The notes beneath the pieces were generated by a model. The model searched no databases and had not been told where the DNA came from. It saw only the letters and a program-made list of their open reading frames with translations. A stretch of 6,412 nucleotides of DNA from an uncultured Oscillospiraceae bacterium. Its GTDB lineage: Bacteria > Bacillota > Clostridia > Oscillospirales > Oscillospiraceae. The DNA is taken from assembly GCA_944385195.1 (NCBI GenBank), contig CALWWH010000003.1, positions 1 to 6,412 of the forward strand, read 5' to 3'. Shown here one piece after another: positions 1-5,555 of this stretch (position 1 is its first letter; each line of letters opens with the position of its first letter). Position numbers and translations under genes: made by a program.

Positions 1-481
1 GCATCCCTTTATCGTGAAAGCCGATGTAGTTGATCAGTGTGAACTGATAATAAGACACAGCCTGCTCAAAGGTCCAGAAAAAATGATCCGCAGAGGTCAT
101 GAGCAGCGCACAGTCCTTCGACGGATATTTCTCATAACGGCCAAGAGGCGGATTTGGGTCTGCTTCCGCAAGAGAATAGAATCGCTCGATCAAGGCTTTC
201 AATTTTGCGGAGATCGTCCAGAAATACAGCGGCGATGCCAGCACGATACAATCTGCCCATGTGATCTTCGGAACGAGCTCGCTCCATGCATCCTTTTGAA
301 CGCAGGGCTTTCCATAGCGGCAGGCATTGCAGCCCAAGCAGCCTTTTACTTCATATTTAGCAAGAGAAATGATCTCACAGCAATGTCCCGCGTCGGAAAC
401 GCCCCTTGCAAAGCTCTCCACCAACTGAGCGGTATTCCCCTTTGGCCTTCCGCCTCCCTGTATGACCAGTATTTTCTTCAT
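1..481 (-). CDS. Iron-sulfur flavoprotein / flavodoxin-family NAD(P)H-dependent oxidoreductase (3' end outside window)
   Basis: The minus strand codes for at least 160 residues from an ATG at 481-479, preceded by a good SD (GGAGGT, 494-489) at 7-nt spacing. It starts MKKILVIQGGGRPKGNTAQL: a hydrophobic first strand followed by a GxPxGNT phosphate-binding loop, as in the flavodoxin-like NADPH-dependent FMN reductase fold. Four cysteines at about residues 48, 51, 54 and 60 form CX2CX2CX5C, the compact motif that binds a 4Fe-4S cluster in Isf-type iron-sulfur flavoproteins. The segment ADCIVLASPLYFWTISAKLK (77-96) is the usual flavin-contacting strand and loop. Family knowledge implies a cytosolic FMN protein moving electrons to quinones, nitro- or azo-type compounds or oxidants; the true substrate is unknown. 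It diverges from a marR gene and is probably its target. The C-terminus is cut by the window edge. The fold call is firm; the cluster is inferred from the cysteine spacing. Confidence 0.88.
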   Translation of the reverse strand, partial: MKKILVIQGGGRPKGNTAQLVESFARGVSDAGHCCEIISLAKYEVKGCLGCNACRYGKPCVQKDAWSELVPKITWADCIVLASPLYFWTISAKLKALIERFYSLAEADPNPPLGRYEKYPSKDCALLMTSADHFFWTFEQAVSYYQFTLINYIGFHDKGM

Positions 482-527
482 GGATCGCACCTCCATTCCG
501 CGTTGCTCATCGAGATCCTGGTTTTAC

Positions 528-556
528 AGTATAGCGGTTTAGCCCGGACTTGTCCA
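528..556 (-). promoter_or_regulatory. Sigma-A-type promoter for the leftward flavoprotein gene
   Basis: Read on the minus strand, the -35 box is TGGACA (556-551, one mismatch to TTGACA). A 17-nt spacer follows, then the -10 box TATACT (533-528, one mismatch to TATAAT). It lies about 45 bases upstream of the flavoprotein ATG. The -35 box overlaps the sequence TGTCCAT (551-557), the same half-site that makes up the operator in front of marR, so the MarR protein may control this promoter too. Confidence 0.6.
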
Positions 557-557
557 T
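546..557. promoter_or_regulatory. Possible MarR half-site at the flavoprotein -35 box
   Basis: TGTCCAT at 551-557 is identical to the right operator half-site in front of marR (629-635). Together with GGAC at 546-549 it makes a short GGAC-TT-GTCC inverted repeat covering the -35 box of the leftward promoter. Binding here is inferred from sequence identity only; the arms are just 4 bp. Confidence 0.35.
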
Positions 558-594
558 AGGTATCTGCAGCTTTATAAAAATTTGAAAAATTCTC

Positions 595-623
595 TTGACA
601 AGCATCTGAAAATGGACTATATT
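595..623 (+). promoter_or_regulatory. Strong sigma-A-type promoter for marR
   Basis: A perfect -35 box TTGACA (595-600), an optimal 17-nt spacer and the -10 box TATATT (618-623, one mismatch) lie about 60 bases upstream of the marR ATG. The -10 box sits between the two arms of the operator inverted repeat at 609-638, a layout suited to repression by blocking RNA polymerase. As no convincing promoter is seen between marR and the downstream genes, this may also drive the operon beyond. Confidence 0.75.
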
Positions 624-638
624 CACTATGTCCATTTT
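609..638. promoter_or_regulatory. Probable MarR operator: inverted repeat across the marR -10 box
   Basis: AAAATGGAC (609-617) and GTCCATTTT (630-638) are perfect 9-bp inverted arms separated by 12 nt, and the marR -10 box lies in the spacer. A further half-site in the first orientation, ATGGAT, occurs at 647-652, so half-sites alternate at roughly 17-18 nt steps. Placement and symmetry are what autoregulatory MarR dimers use; the assignment to this particular MarR is inference. Confidence 0.6.
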
Positions 639-684
639 TGGATAATATGGATTTTGACGTTTTCCTGTGTGAAAGGAGCTGCGA

Positions 685-1119
685 ATGGAGCAGGAACTCA
701 CCGTATCATACGCAGCGTATCTGCGAGAGCAAAACCTGACGGACGATCTCTATTCCGCCTACCAAAAGCGTACTGGACTGTCTGATGCTGAGTTTTGGTG
801 TATTTTTTCAGTTTACAACGGCTCCTGCACCTATCAGCATGAGATCAGCCGCCACATGTTTATGAACAAGCAGACGGTCAATTCCGCTCTGATGCACTTA
901 GTCAAAAAGGGATTGATCCAAATGGAGATCCCTCCGGAAAATCAGCGGCTGCGCAGGATCGTGCTGACCAGCCAAGGCCTTGCATTTTCTCACCAATACC
1001 TGGATTTCATCGACGACGTTGGAAAACGTGCCTGGGAAAGCCTTTCGCATGAGGAGCGGCGCGCTGTATTGTCGGGCATGAGAAAAATCAACCGCGCTTT
1101 ATCAGATGCCGTCAATTAA
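685..1119 (+). CDS. MarR-family winged-helix transcriptional regulator
   Basis: This 144-residue protein has the usual MarR size. The ATG follows AAAGGAG (672-678) by 6 nt. An N-terminal helical part (1-35, dimer interface) leads to a winged helix-turn-helix: the first HTH helix is around 50-57, the recognition helix about 62-75 (KQTVNSALMHLVKKG), and the wing about 86-97 (NQRLRRIVLTSQG, ending in the family-typical LT.qG). A C-terminal helix (100-144) completes the dimerisation domain. MarR proteins usually repress a neighbouring efflux, detoxification or redox gene and release DNA on binding a small molecule or on cysteine oxidation. Cys39 and Cys48 lie just before and within the DNA-binding region and might sense oxidants, but this cannot be decided from sequence. 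Likely targets are its own promoter and the divergent flavoprotein. The gene may also lead the downstream kinase-MATE operon. Confidence 0.9.
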   Translation: MEQELTVSYAAYLREQNLTDDLYSAYQKRTGLSDAEFWCIFSVYNGSCTYQHEISRHMFMNKQTVNSALMHLVKKGLIQMEIPPENQRLRRIVLTSQGLAFSHQYLDFIDDVGKRAWESLSHEERRAVLSGMRKINRALSDAVN

Positions 1120-1135
1120 ATAGTGGTCATCGGAG

Positions 1136-1183
1136 GACTGGTATGCCGTAGCATACGAGGCCGGCAAGGCGCCGGCCCCAGTC
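1136..1183 (+). ncRNA. Structured leader RNA: predicted three-way junction, class unknown
   Basis: Between marR and the kinase-MATE genes the transcript can form three helices closed into one junction. P1 is GACTGG (1136-1141) with CCAGTC (1178-1183). P2 is GTATGC (1141-1146) with GCATAC (1151-1156) and a CGTA tetraloop; G1141 can belong to P1 or P2. P3 is GGCCGGC (1159-1165) with GCCGGCC (1171-1177) and an AAGGC loop. All arms are perfect. Only GA (1157-1158) separates P2 from P3, and P3 abuts P1. Nineteen bases after P1 begins an intrinsic terminator, so the layout resembles a riboswitch aptamer plus expression platform. It does not match the consensus of guanidine, c-di-GMP, purine, fluoride or folate riboswitches as I know them. 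A ligand is not proposed; the alternative is a purely structural leader or a DNA-level repeat. Confidence 0.45.
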
Positions 1184-1201
1184 GAAGAAGATGTCGGGTG
1201 C

Positions 1202-1239
1202 GCCCGGTTATTGTGAGCAAACAATAACCGGGCTTTTTT
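1202..1239 (+). terminator. Strong intrinsic terminator or attenuator before the kinase-MATE operon
   Basis: GCCCGGTTATTGT (1202-1214) and ACAATAACCGGGC (1221-1233) form a perfect 13-bp stem with a GAGCAA loop, followed directly by six T (1234-1239). It could simply end marR transcription. However, no good promoter is visible between it and the kinase start at 1294, and it sits behind a structured leader, so conditional read-through is plausible. A small competing hairpin, CGGG (1195-1198) with CCCG (1203-1206), uses the base of the terminator's left arm and could act as part of an antiterminator. Confidence 0.9.
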
Positions 1240-1293
1240 ACGTCAAAATCCAAACAAGACCAAAACAAATCGAGCATAGTGGGAGGAAAACAA

Positions 1294-1902
1294 ATGCGAA
1301 TCATTACCATCAGCCGGGAGTTCGGCAGCGGCGGCCGCGAATTGGGGATGCGCTTGGCGGAGGCCCTGGGGATTCCATGCTACGACCATGAGTTGATCGA
1401 GGAGGTTGCCAAGCAAAACAATATGGATGTAGAGCAGGTCTCCAACATTTCAGAGAGGGACATCCAACTCTACTACCCGCTCACGATGGGGCGCCGGTTT
1501 GCCTCGATGTTAAAAGTGGACACCCGTCCCGTGCAGGTCGTGGTCGCTTTACAGGAGGCGATCCGCAGGTTTGCCCATCAGGGGGACTGTGTGATCGTGG
1601 GCCGCTGCGCTGACGTGATCCTGAAGGATATGGAGCCGCTGAACATCTTTGTCTATGCTGACGCCGCCTCCAAACTTCGCCGCTGTGAGCAGCGCGCCCC
1701 AGAGGATGAAAAGCTGTCCACCCCCGCGCTGAACCGCTTGATCGCTCAAGTGGACAAAGACCGGGCCGCCTACCGCGACCTGTTCTCGGACGATCAGTGG
1801 GGGAAAAAGGAAGCATATCATTTGTGCGTCAATACATCTGGGAAACAGATCAAGCAGTTGGTCCCCGCATTGGCTGGATATGTCAACTGCTGGTTCGCAT
1901 AA
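1294..1902 (+). CDS. Cytidylate-kinase-like family P-loop protein (first paralogue)
   Basis: The protein has 202 residues, normal for the cytidylate-kinase-like family (PF13189 type). The ATG at 1294 is chosen because GGGAGG (1281-1286) lies 7 nt upstream; a GTG at 1279 would precede that SD. The N-terminus MRIITISREFGSGGRELG (1-18) is the family's variant nucleotide-binding loop, GSGG-R/S in place of the classical GxGKS/T. The motif CVIVGRCAD (99-107) is the diagnostic central strand and loop; VDKDRAAYRD (153-162) matches the lid-like conserved segment, and YHLCVNTSG (175-183) the C-terminal strand. The fold suggests phosphoryl transfer to a nucleotide or other small molecule in the cytosol, but members of this family outside Cmk have no assigned substrate that I can name. 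It is 29 nt upstream of the MATE pump, pointing to a shared function, and a divergent paralogue follows the pump. Confidence 0.88.
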   Translation: MRIITISREFGSGGRELGMRLAEALGIPCYDHELIEEVAKQNNMDVEQVSNISERDIQLYYPLTMGRRFASMLKVDTRPVQVVVALQEAIRRFAHQGDCVIVGRCADVILKDMEPLNIFVYADAASKLRRCEQRAPEDEKLSTPALNRLIAQVDKDRAAYRDLFSDDQWGKKEAYHLCVNTSGKQIKQLVPALAGYVNCWFA

Positions 1903-1931
1903 ACACGACCGTTTCAGAATTTGGAGGAAAC

Positions 1932-3257
1932 ATGAATCGCACATCAAGAAGCAAGACCCTGTTTACTTATATGGCCCCGGCCATTCTCACCAACGCCTGC
2001 ATTTTCCTGTTCACTATCGTGGACGGTATTTTCGTGGGGCAGGGCGTTGGCTCTGATGCTCTGGGCGCCGTCAATATCGCCATGCCCCTGGTCATGATCG
2101 CTACCGCCGTGAATATGCTCACCAGCATCGGCGGCGTCACCGTTGCCGCCATCCGGTTGGGCCGGGGAGAAAAGGAAGGCGCCAACCAGGCTTTTATGCA
2201 CTCGCTGAGCTCCAATCTTTTCTTTGCGCTCATGATCACGCTGGCCTGTGTCTTTTTTACTACGCCTTTGGCCAGGGCACTGGGCGCCAGCGACACGTAC
2301 CTGTCTATGGCAAAAGACTATATCTTTTGGTGGGGGCTGTTTGCGATCCCCAGCGCTCTGTCGCTGAATTTCCAAAGCTTCTGCCGCAACGACGGTTCTC
2401 CCGGCCTGGTGGGTATATCCACTGTTACCGGAACCGTGCTGAACATCTTCCTGGATTGGCTGTTTGTGTTCCCCTTGAAGATGGGCGTCATGGGCGCCGC
2501 TGTTGCCACCGGCCTTTCCCAAACTGTTACGATGCTTATCGTCCTGGGTCACTTCATTGCCAGAAAGGGAGAACTGAGGATACGTCCTTTCAAGGTGGAG
2601 GGCAAGCTCTACCGCAAGGTGCTGTTCCGGGGTTTGCCGGAGATGATCGCCCAGTTTGCCACTCCCGTCACTACGATCTGCATGAACCATGTTCTGGTGC
2701 AGAATATCGGCGACGTAGGGATCAACGCCTATTCCATCATCTCCTATGTGTCTTCGCTGGCGATGTCTGTTTTGGCCGGCGCGTCTGAGGGACTGCAGCC
2801 CCTTTTCGGGCAATCCTATGGCGCAAAGCACGAAAAGGATCTGAAGTATTACTTCCGGGCCGGAATGCTGATCTGCCTGTTCGGCAGCGCGGCCATCATC
2901 GCCTTGTCCATCCTGTTTGACCATCAGATCTGCGCCCTGTTCGGTGCGGACAGCACGACCTATGCCTATACCATCAGACATCTTCCCCAGTATGCCTGGG
3001 CGTTCATCGTGGCCGGACTGAACACCATGATCTCCGCCTATCTATACTCCACCAAGCGCTCGACTCACGCCATCGTGCTGAACACGGCCCGGAGCCTGGT
3101 GCTGAACACGCTGATCATCACCGGCCTGCCCGCCGTTCTGGGCGTTCTGGGCGGAGCGATCGTCTGGTTCACCTTCGGCATTTCGGAGTGTCTGGTGCTG
3201 GTGCTGGCCGCCATCCTGCTGAAGCAGTCTGAGCGGCATGGGATCTTGTATCGGTAG
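1932..3257 (+). CDS. MATE-family multidrug efflux transporter
   Basis: This 441-residue integral membrane protein starts at an ATG preceded by GGAGG (1923-1927). It shows about 12 hydrophobic segments in two homologous halves, as in MATE exporters. Family-typical stretches include the N-terminal half with FTIVDGIFVGQGVGSDALGA (helix 1 region, about 27-46), LDWLFVFPLKMGVMGAA (about 175-192), and EGLQPLFGQSYGA (about 289-301) in the second half, which resembles MepA/DinF-type members. MATE proteins expel cationic or aromatic compounds in exchange for Na+ or H+; this protein's substrate cannot be read from sequence. It follows the first kinase-like gene by 29 nt. The frame is open upstream to 1797, but that extension overlaps the kinase gene and lacks an SD. 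The neighbouring MarR and leader RNA are plausible controllers of its expression. Confidence 0.93.
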   Translation: MNRTSRSKTLFTYMAPAILTNACIFLFTIVDGIFVGQGVGSDALGAVNIAMPLVMIATAVNMLTSIGGVTVAAIRLGRGEKEGANQAFMHSLSSNLFFALMITLACVFFTTPLARALGASDTYLSMAKDYIFWWGLFAIPSALSLNFQSFCRNDGSPGLVGISTVTGTVLNIFLDWLFVFPLKMGVMGAAVATGLSQTVTMLIVLGHFIARKGELRIRPFKVEGKLYRKVLFRGLPEMIAQFATPVTTICMNHVLVQNIGDVGINAYSIISYVSSLAMSVLAGASEGLQPLFGQSYGAKHEKDLKYYFRAGMLICLFGSAAIIALSILFDHQICALFGADSTTYAYTIRHLPQYAWAFIVAGLNTMISAYLYSTKRSTHAIVLNTARSLVLNTLIITGLPAVLGVLGGAIVWFTFGISECLVLVLAAILLKQSERHGILYR

Positions 3258-3282
3258 TTGGAGCTGGATAAGGAGTTGCGGA

Positions 3283-3375
3283 ATGTCATTTCTGAAAAAG
3301 CTGCTGCTTGGATTTCTCGTCCTCTTACTGCTTGCCGCCTCCTATTTCTCCGTTGTGCTGCGCTATGGAGGTTGA
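3283..3375 (+). CDS. Small single-pass membrane peptide, 30 residues, unknown function
   Basis: An ATG 25 bases after the MATE stop has a strong SD, AAGGAG (3270-3275), at 7-nt spacing. It opens a 30-codon frame ending in TGA. The peptide begins MSFLKK, continues with about 20 hydrophobic residues rich in Leu, Phe, Val and Ala (7-26), and ends LRYGG. The N-terminal lysines suggest an N-in membrane-spanning helix rather than a cleaved signal peptide, since nothing follows. The last codons (TAT GGA GGT TGA) contain the GGAGG SD of the next small ORF, so translation of the two is probably linked. Possible roles are a small partner or regulator of the MATE pump, or a leader peptide; this is inference. 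I recognise no family. Confidence 0.55.
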   Translation: MSFLKKLLLGFLVLLLLAASYFSVVLRYGG

Positions 3376-3380
3376 TCCGA

Positions 3381-3473
3381 ATGGAAAATGGTGCGTCTCT
3401 ATGGGACTTCTTTGGGAGATATGGCGTTATACGCGCAGAGGACTGCTTGGAGGAAACGACTTGGAACATTTGA
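3381..3473 (+). CDS. Small soluble ORF, 30 residues, unknown function
   Basis: The ATG at 3381 lies 9 nt after GGAGG (3367-3371), which is embedded in the end of the membrane-peptide ORF; only 5 bases separate the two genes. The product is polar and mixed, with a protein-like central stretch SLWDFFGRYGVIRAEDCLEE (6-25), and no transmembrane segment. Its codons for LEE contain the SD (GGAGG, 3449-3453) of the second kinase-like gene, and its TGA overlaps that gene by 13 nt. It may be a real small protein or mainly a device coupling translation of the membrane peptide to the kinase. I do not recognise the sequence. Confidence 0.45.
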   Translation: MENGASLWDFFGRYGVIRAEDCLEETTWNI

Positions 3474-4084
3474 TCATCACCATCAGCCGTCAATATGGGA
3501 GCGGCGGATCAAAAATTGGAAAAGCGATCGGGGAACGGCTTGCGATCCCCTGCTATGAACGGTCTGACCTGGATAGGATCGCCCATGAACGGGGGGAGGA
3601 TAAGAGCTACATCCCCGAGTGGCGGGAACATACCTCCAGTGTTGAGATATGGGGGGCAAATGACGCATCCCTATGGGGATTTCGCCTTTCACAAGCGGGA
3701 TCGCGGAGATCGTACTATTCCAATGAACGGGAGATGTTTGCGATCCAGAGCAAGATCATCCGCGAGCTGGCGGAAAAGCGATCCTGTGTGTTTGTGGGGC
3801 GCTGTGCCGACTTCATTTTGAAAGACCGCCCCCGTTGCCTGCGGGTCATGATCCACGGCTCAGAGGACAGTCGGGCTCTTCGGGCCTATGACGAATATTA
3901 TGAGCGTTCCGGCAGCCTGGCAAGCAAGATCGCGTGTGTTGACCGCGGCAGGGCAGGCTATTACAAGCGGAATACGGGACAGGTATGGGGAGAGCGGCAA
4001 AACTATCAAATTTGTCTTGATAGTGGCGCGTTGGGAACGGATGGGTGTGTCGCGGCTATTATGGCTGCGGCGGAAAAATTGTGA
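3461..4084 (+). CDS. Cytidylate-kinase-like family P-loop protein (second paralogue, TTG start)
   Basis: I choose the TTG at 3461 because GGAGG (3449-3453) sits 7 nt upstream and because translation from it gives the correct family N-terminus, MEHLIITISRQYGSGGSKIG. The frame is open further upstream, but that adds no family sequence. The product has 207 residues: variant P-loop GSGGSKIG (13-20), CVFVGRCADFIL (109-120), the lid-like segment VDRGRAGYYKRNTGQVWGE (160-178), and NYQICLDSG (181-189). Length, motif order and several identical blocks (IITISR, YGSGG/FGSGG, IPCY, VGRCAD) show it is a paralogue of the kinase-like protein upstream of the MATE gene, but well diverged, so not a recent duplication. 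Substrate unknown. The gene overlaps the preceding small ORF by 13 nt and ends 49 nt before mgtC. Confidence 0.85.
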   Translation: MEHLIITISRQYGSGGSKIGKAIGERLAIPCYERSDLDRIAHERGEDKSYIPEWREHTSSVEIWGANDASLWGFRLSQAGSRRSYYSNEREMFAIQSKIIRELAEKRSCVFVGRCADFILKDRPRCLRVMIHGSEDSRALRAYDEYYERSGSLASKIACVDRGRAGYYKRNTGQVWGERQNYQICLDSGALGTDGCVAAIMAAAEKL

Positions 4085-4133
4085 CGCGGTATCCATATGC
4101 AGGAGCCGCTCACAGAAACTGCAGGGAGGCCGT

Positions 4134-4826
4134 GTGGATCATATTCAGTTTACGCTTCGCTTACTGGCCGCGACAGGACTTGGCGGCTTGATCGGACTGG
4201 AGCGGCAGCTCACCGGGCACGCTTCCGGAATGCGCACCTGTGCTCTGGTTTGCGTAGGGTCCAGTTTGGTCACCGCCTTTTCTTTCTGCCTGCCGCTCGA
4301 AGCATCACGCATGGACGCGAGCCGTGTTGCTGCCCAGATCGTTTCCGGAGTGGGATTTCTGGGCAGCGGCATCATCTTTAAGGATGGCTCCAATGTCAGG
4401 GGCATCAACACAGCCGCAACGATTTGGTGTACGGCGGCCGTAGGCATTTTTACCGGGGCAGGGCTTTACATTCCTGCCAGTATCGCCGCTGCCGGCATCT
4501 TTCTTGGAAATGTATTGTTTCGGACATTGAACAGAGCAAAATTGTGGGGACGGTTTGATGACAGCGGCCGCCTGTTCAAGCTGACCCTGTTCTGTGATAT
4601 GAGACAGTCTGCCGCGGTCAAGGAGACCCTGCACAAATCGTTGTCCGGAAACAACTTCTACATGCTCCAAATCAAAACACAGAAAATGGAACCGGATGGG
4701 ATTCAAATAGAGGTTAAATATGTCTATGATGGGAAAAATTTTGCCCTGTACAATGAAATGCTCACGGAAACTGTTCTCAAAATGCAGGGTGTACGATCTG
4801 CTGGTTGGGCCTATGTAGACTCGTGA
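4134..4826 (+). CDS. MgtC/SapB-family membrane protein
   Basis: A GTG at 4134 follows GGGAGG (4124-4129) by a short 4 nt; it yields MDHIQFTLRLLAATGLGG, the expected start of the family, and no in-frame ATG lies nearby. The product has 230 residues. The N-terminal membrane domain carries GLER (21-24), GMRT (32-35) and the long signature from about 63 to 110, including GVGFLGSGIIF, the charged KDG, NVRGINTAATIW and AVGIFTGAG, with 4-5 transmembrane segments. The C-terminal part (about 147-230) is a soluble ACT-like domain, as in full-length MgtC. Family members support growth at low Mg2+ or under acid and membrane-energy stress, and in Salmonella MgtC inhibits the F1Fo ATP synthase; the role of clostridial members is not established. 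It sits 49 nt downstream of the second kinase-like gene and adjoins the regulator, suggesting cotranscription. Confidence 0.92.
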   Translation: MDHIQFTLRLLAATGLGGLIGLERQLTGHASGMRTCALVCVGSSLVTAFSFCLPLEASRMDASRVAAQIVSGVGFLGSGIIFKDGSNVRGINTAATIWCTAAVGIFTGAGLYIPASIAAAGIFLGNVLFRTLNRAKLWGRFDDSGRLFKLTLFCDMRQSAAVKETLHKSLSGNNFYMLQIKTQKMEPDGIQIEVKYVYDGKNFALYNEMLTETVLKMQGVRSAGWAYVDS

Positions 4827-4843
4827 GCGGTATAAAAGCGCGT

Positions 4844-5542
4844 ATGAAACACCCAATTTTAACCAGAAAACATATATCGAACATCTTATGGATCGGCGGT
4901 CATGTCTCTTTGATGGAGCAGTGCGGTCAGTGTATGCGGCGGAGCGTCTTTCATCGCATCGAGAGCGTTCAGTCCTTTTTGCCGCGAGATGCCACGACGG
5001 CCCACCTGGTGGTGATCCATGCAAAAGGCATATCGGAGGACTATGCCCCAACTGTCTCCAGAATACGGGAGATCGGACATATACCGATCCTCGTTCTTGG
5101 CGCGCAAGAACATGATTGCGGCGCTGACCTGCTGCTCCGCGCCGATCTCTCCGCACCACAGATCGCCGCCTATGCGACATCTTTGCTCTGCCAATATGCG
5201 GATGTGGCGGACTGGTGGGAGATCGATGGCAAATTCCCGATCGTCTCGGGGGATTTCTTTGTGGACCAATGGAACAGTTGGGCATGTGTGTGCGGTGTGA
5301 CAGTCCGGCTGCCGGAGGAACTGTGCCGGCTTTTGGCATTTTTCTTGAAAAATCCTCAAAGGCTGATCCCGTATCAAGAAATAGAGCGTGTATTGTGGTC
5401 TTACAGCGGGGCCTATGGTCGGGACGGACGGGATTTTGTGGATGATCTGCGTTCAAAAATCGAACCAGACCCGCTGCATCCGGTTTACCTCCGGGATATA
5501 CCTGACGCAGGGTATCGCTTCAGAGAGAAAAAACAGAGTTAA
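4844..5542 (+). CDS. OmpR/PhoB-type winged-helix protein with degenerate receiver domain
   Basis: The chosen ATG at 4844 gives 232 residues. No strong SD is visible, and a GTG at 4823 that overlaps the mgtC stop (GTGA) would give 239; translation may be coupled to mgtC. Residues about 10-115 have the alternating pattern of a receiver domain (ISNILWIGG as first strand, AHLVVIHAKG as third, IPILVLG as fourth, ADLLLRA as fifth), but the key residues are gone. There is no acidic pair after strand 1, no Asp after strand 3 (HAKG instead), and Arg where the conserved Lys is expected. Residues about 150-226 form a Trans_reg_C winged helix, with DFVDDLRSKIEPDPLHPVYL (198-217) as recognition region and DIPDAGYRF (218-226) as wing. 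It is probably a DNA-binding regulator not controlled by aspartate phosphorylation; no sensor kinase is nearby. Targets are unknown, perhaps this operon. Confidence 0.82.
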   Translation: MKHPILTRKHISNILWIGGHVSLMEQCGQCMRRSVFHRIESVQSFLPRDATTAHLVVIHAKGISEDYAPTVSRIREIGHIPILVLGAQEHDCGADLLLRADLSAPQIAAYATSLLCQYADVADWWEIDGKFPIVSGDFFVDQWNSWACVCGVTVRLPEELCRLLAFFLKNPQRLIPYQEIERVLWSYSGAYGRDGRDFVDDLRSKIEPDPLHPVYLRDIPDAGYRFREKKQS

Positions 5543-5555
5543 GAGGTGTGTGCGA

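Noticed and set aside
14..559. 181-residue plus-strand open frame at the left edge
   Set aside because: It is antisense to the flavoprotein, which has an SD, flavodoxin motifs and an ordered cysteine motif; this frame also covers the leftward promoter.
1136..1183. Assignment of the leader to guanidine, c-di-GMP, purine, fluoride or folate riboswitches
   Set aside because: The conserved nucleotides of these classes, such as ACGR loops of mini-ykkC, are not present; only the general hairpin layout is shared.
1131..1190. Hammerhead or HDV-like ribozyme in the three-way junction leader
   Set aside because: The hammerhead core (CTGATGA and GAAA) is absent, and the P3 loop of 5 nt cannot hold the nested pseudoknot of HDV-like ribozymes.
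1279..1293. GTG start five codons upstream for the first kinase-like gene
   Set aside because: The SD GGGAGG lies between this GTG and the ATG at 1294, so it can only serve the ATG.
1797..1931. Upstream extension of the MATE protein by 45 residues
   Set aside because: It overlaps the kinase-like gene, contains no transmembrane family sequence, and the ATG at 1932 has a good SD.
1944..2981. 345-residue open frame on the minus strand across the MATE gene
   Set aside because: It lies antisense to a clear MATE coding sequence, is rich in Gln, His, Asp and Gly as expected of a shadow frame, and has no recognisable domain.
4305..5456. 383-residue open frame on the minus strand across mgtC and the regulator
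   Set aside because: It spans two well-supported plus-strand genes, has a low-complexity Arg/Pro/His-rich translation and no family resemblance.
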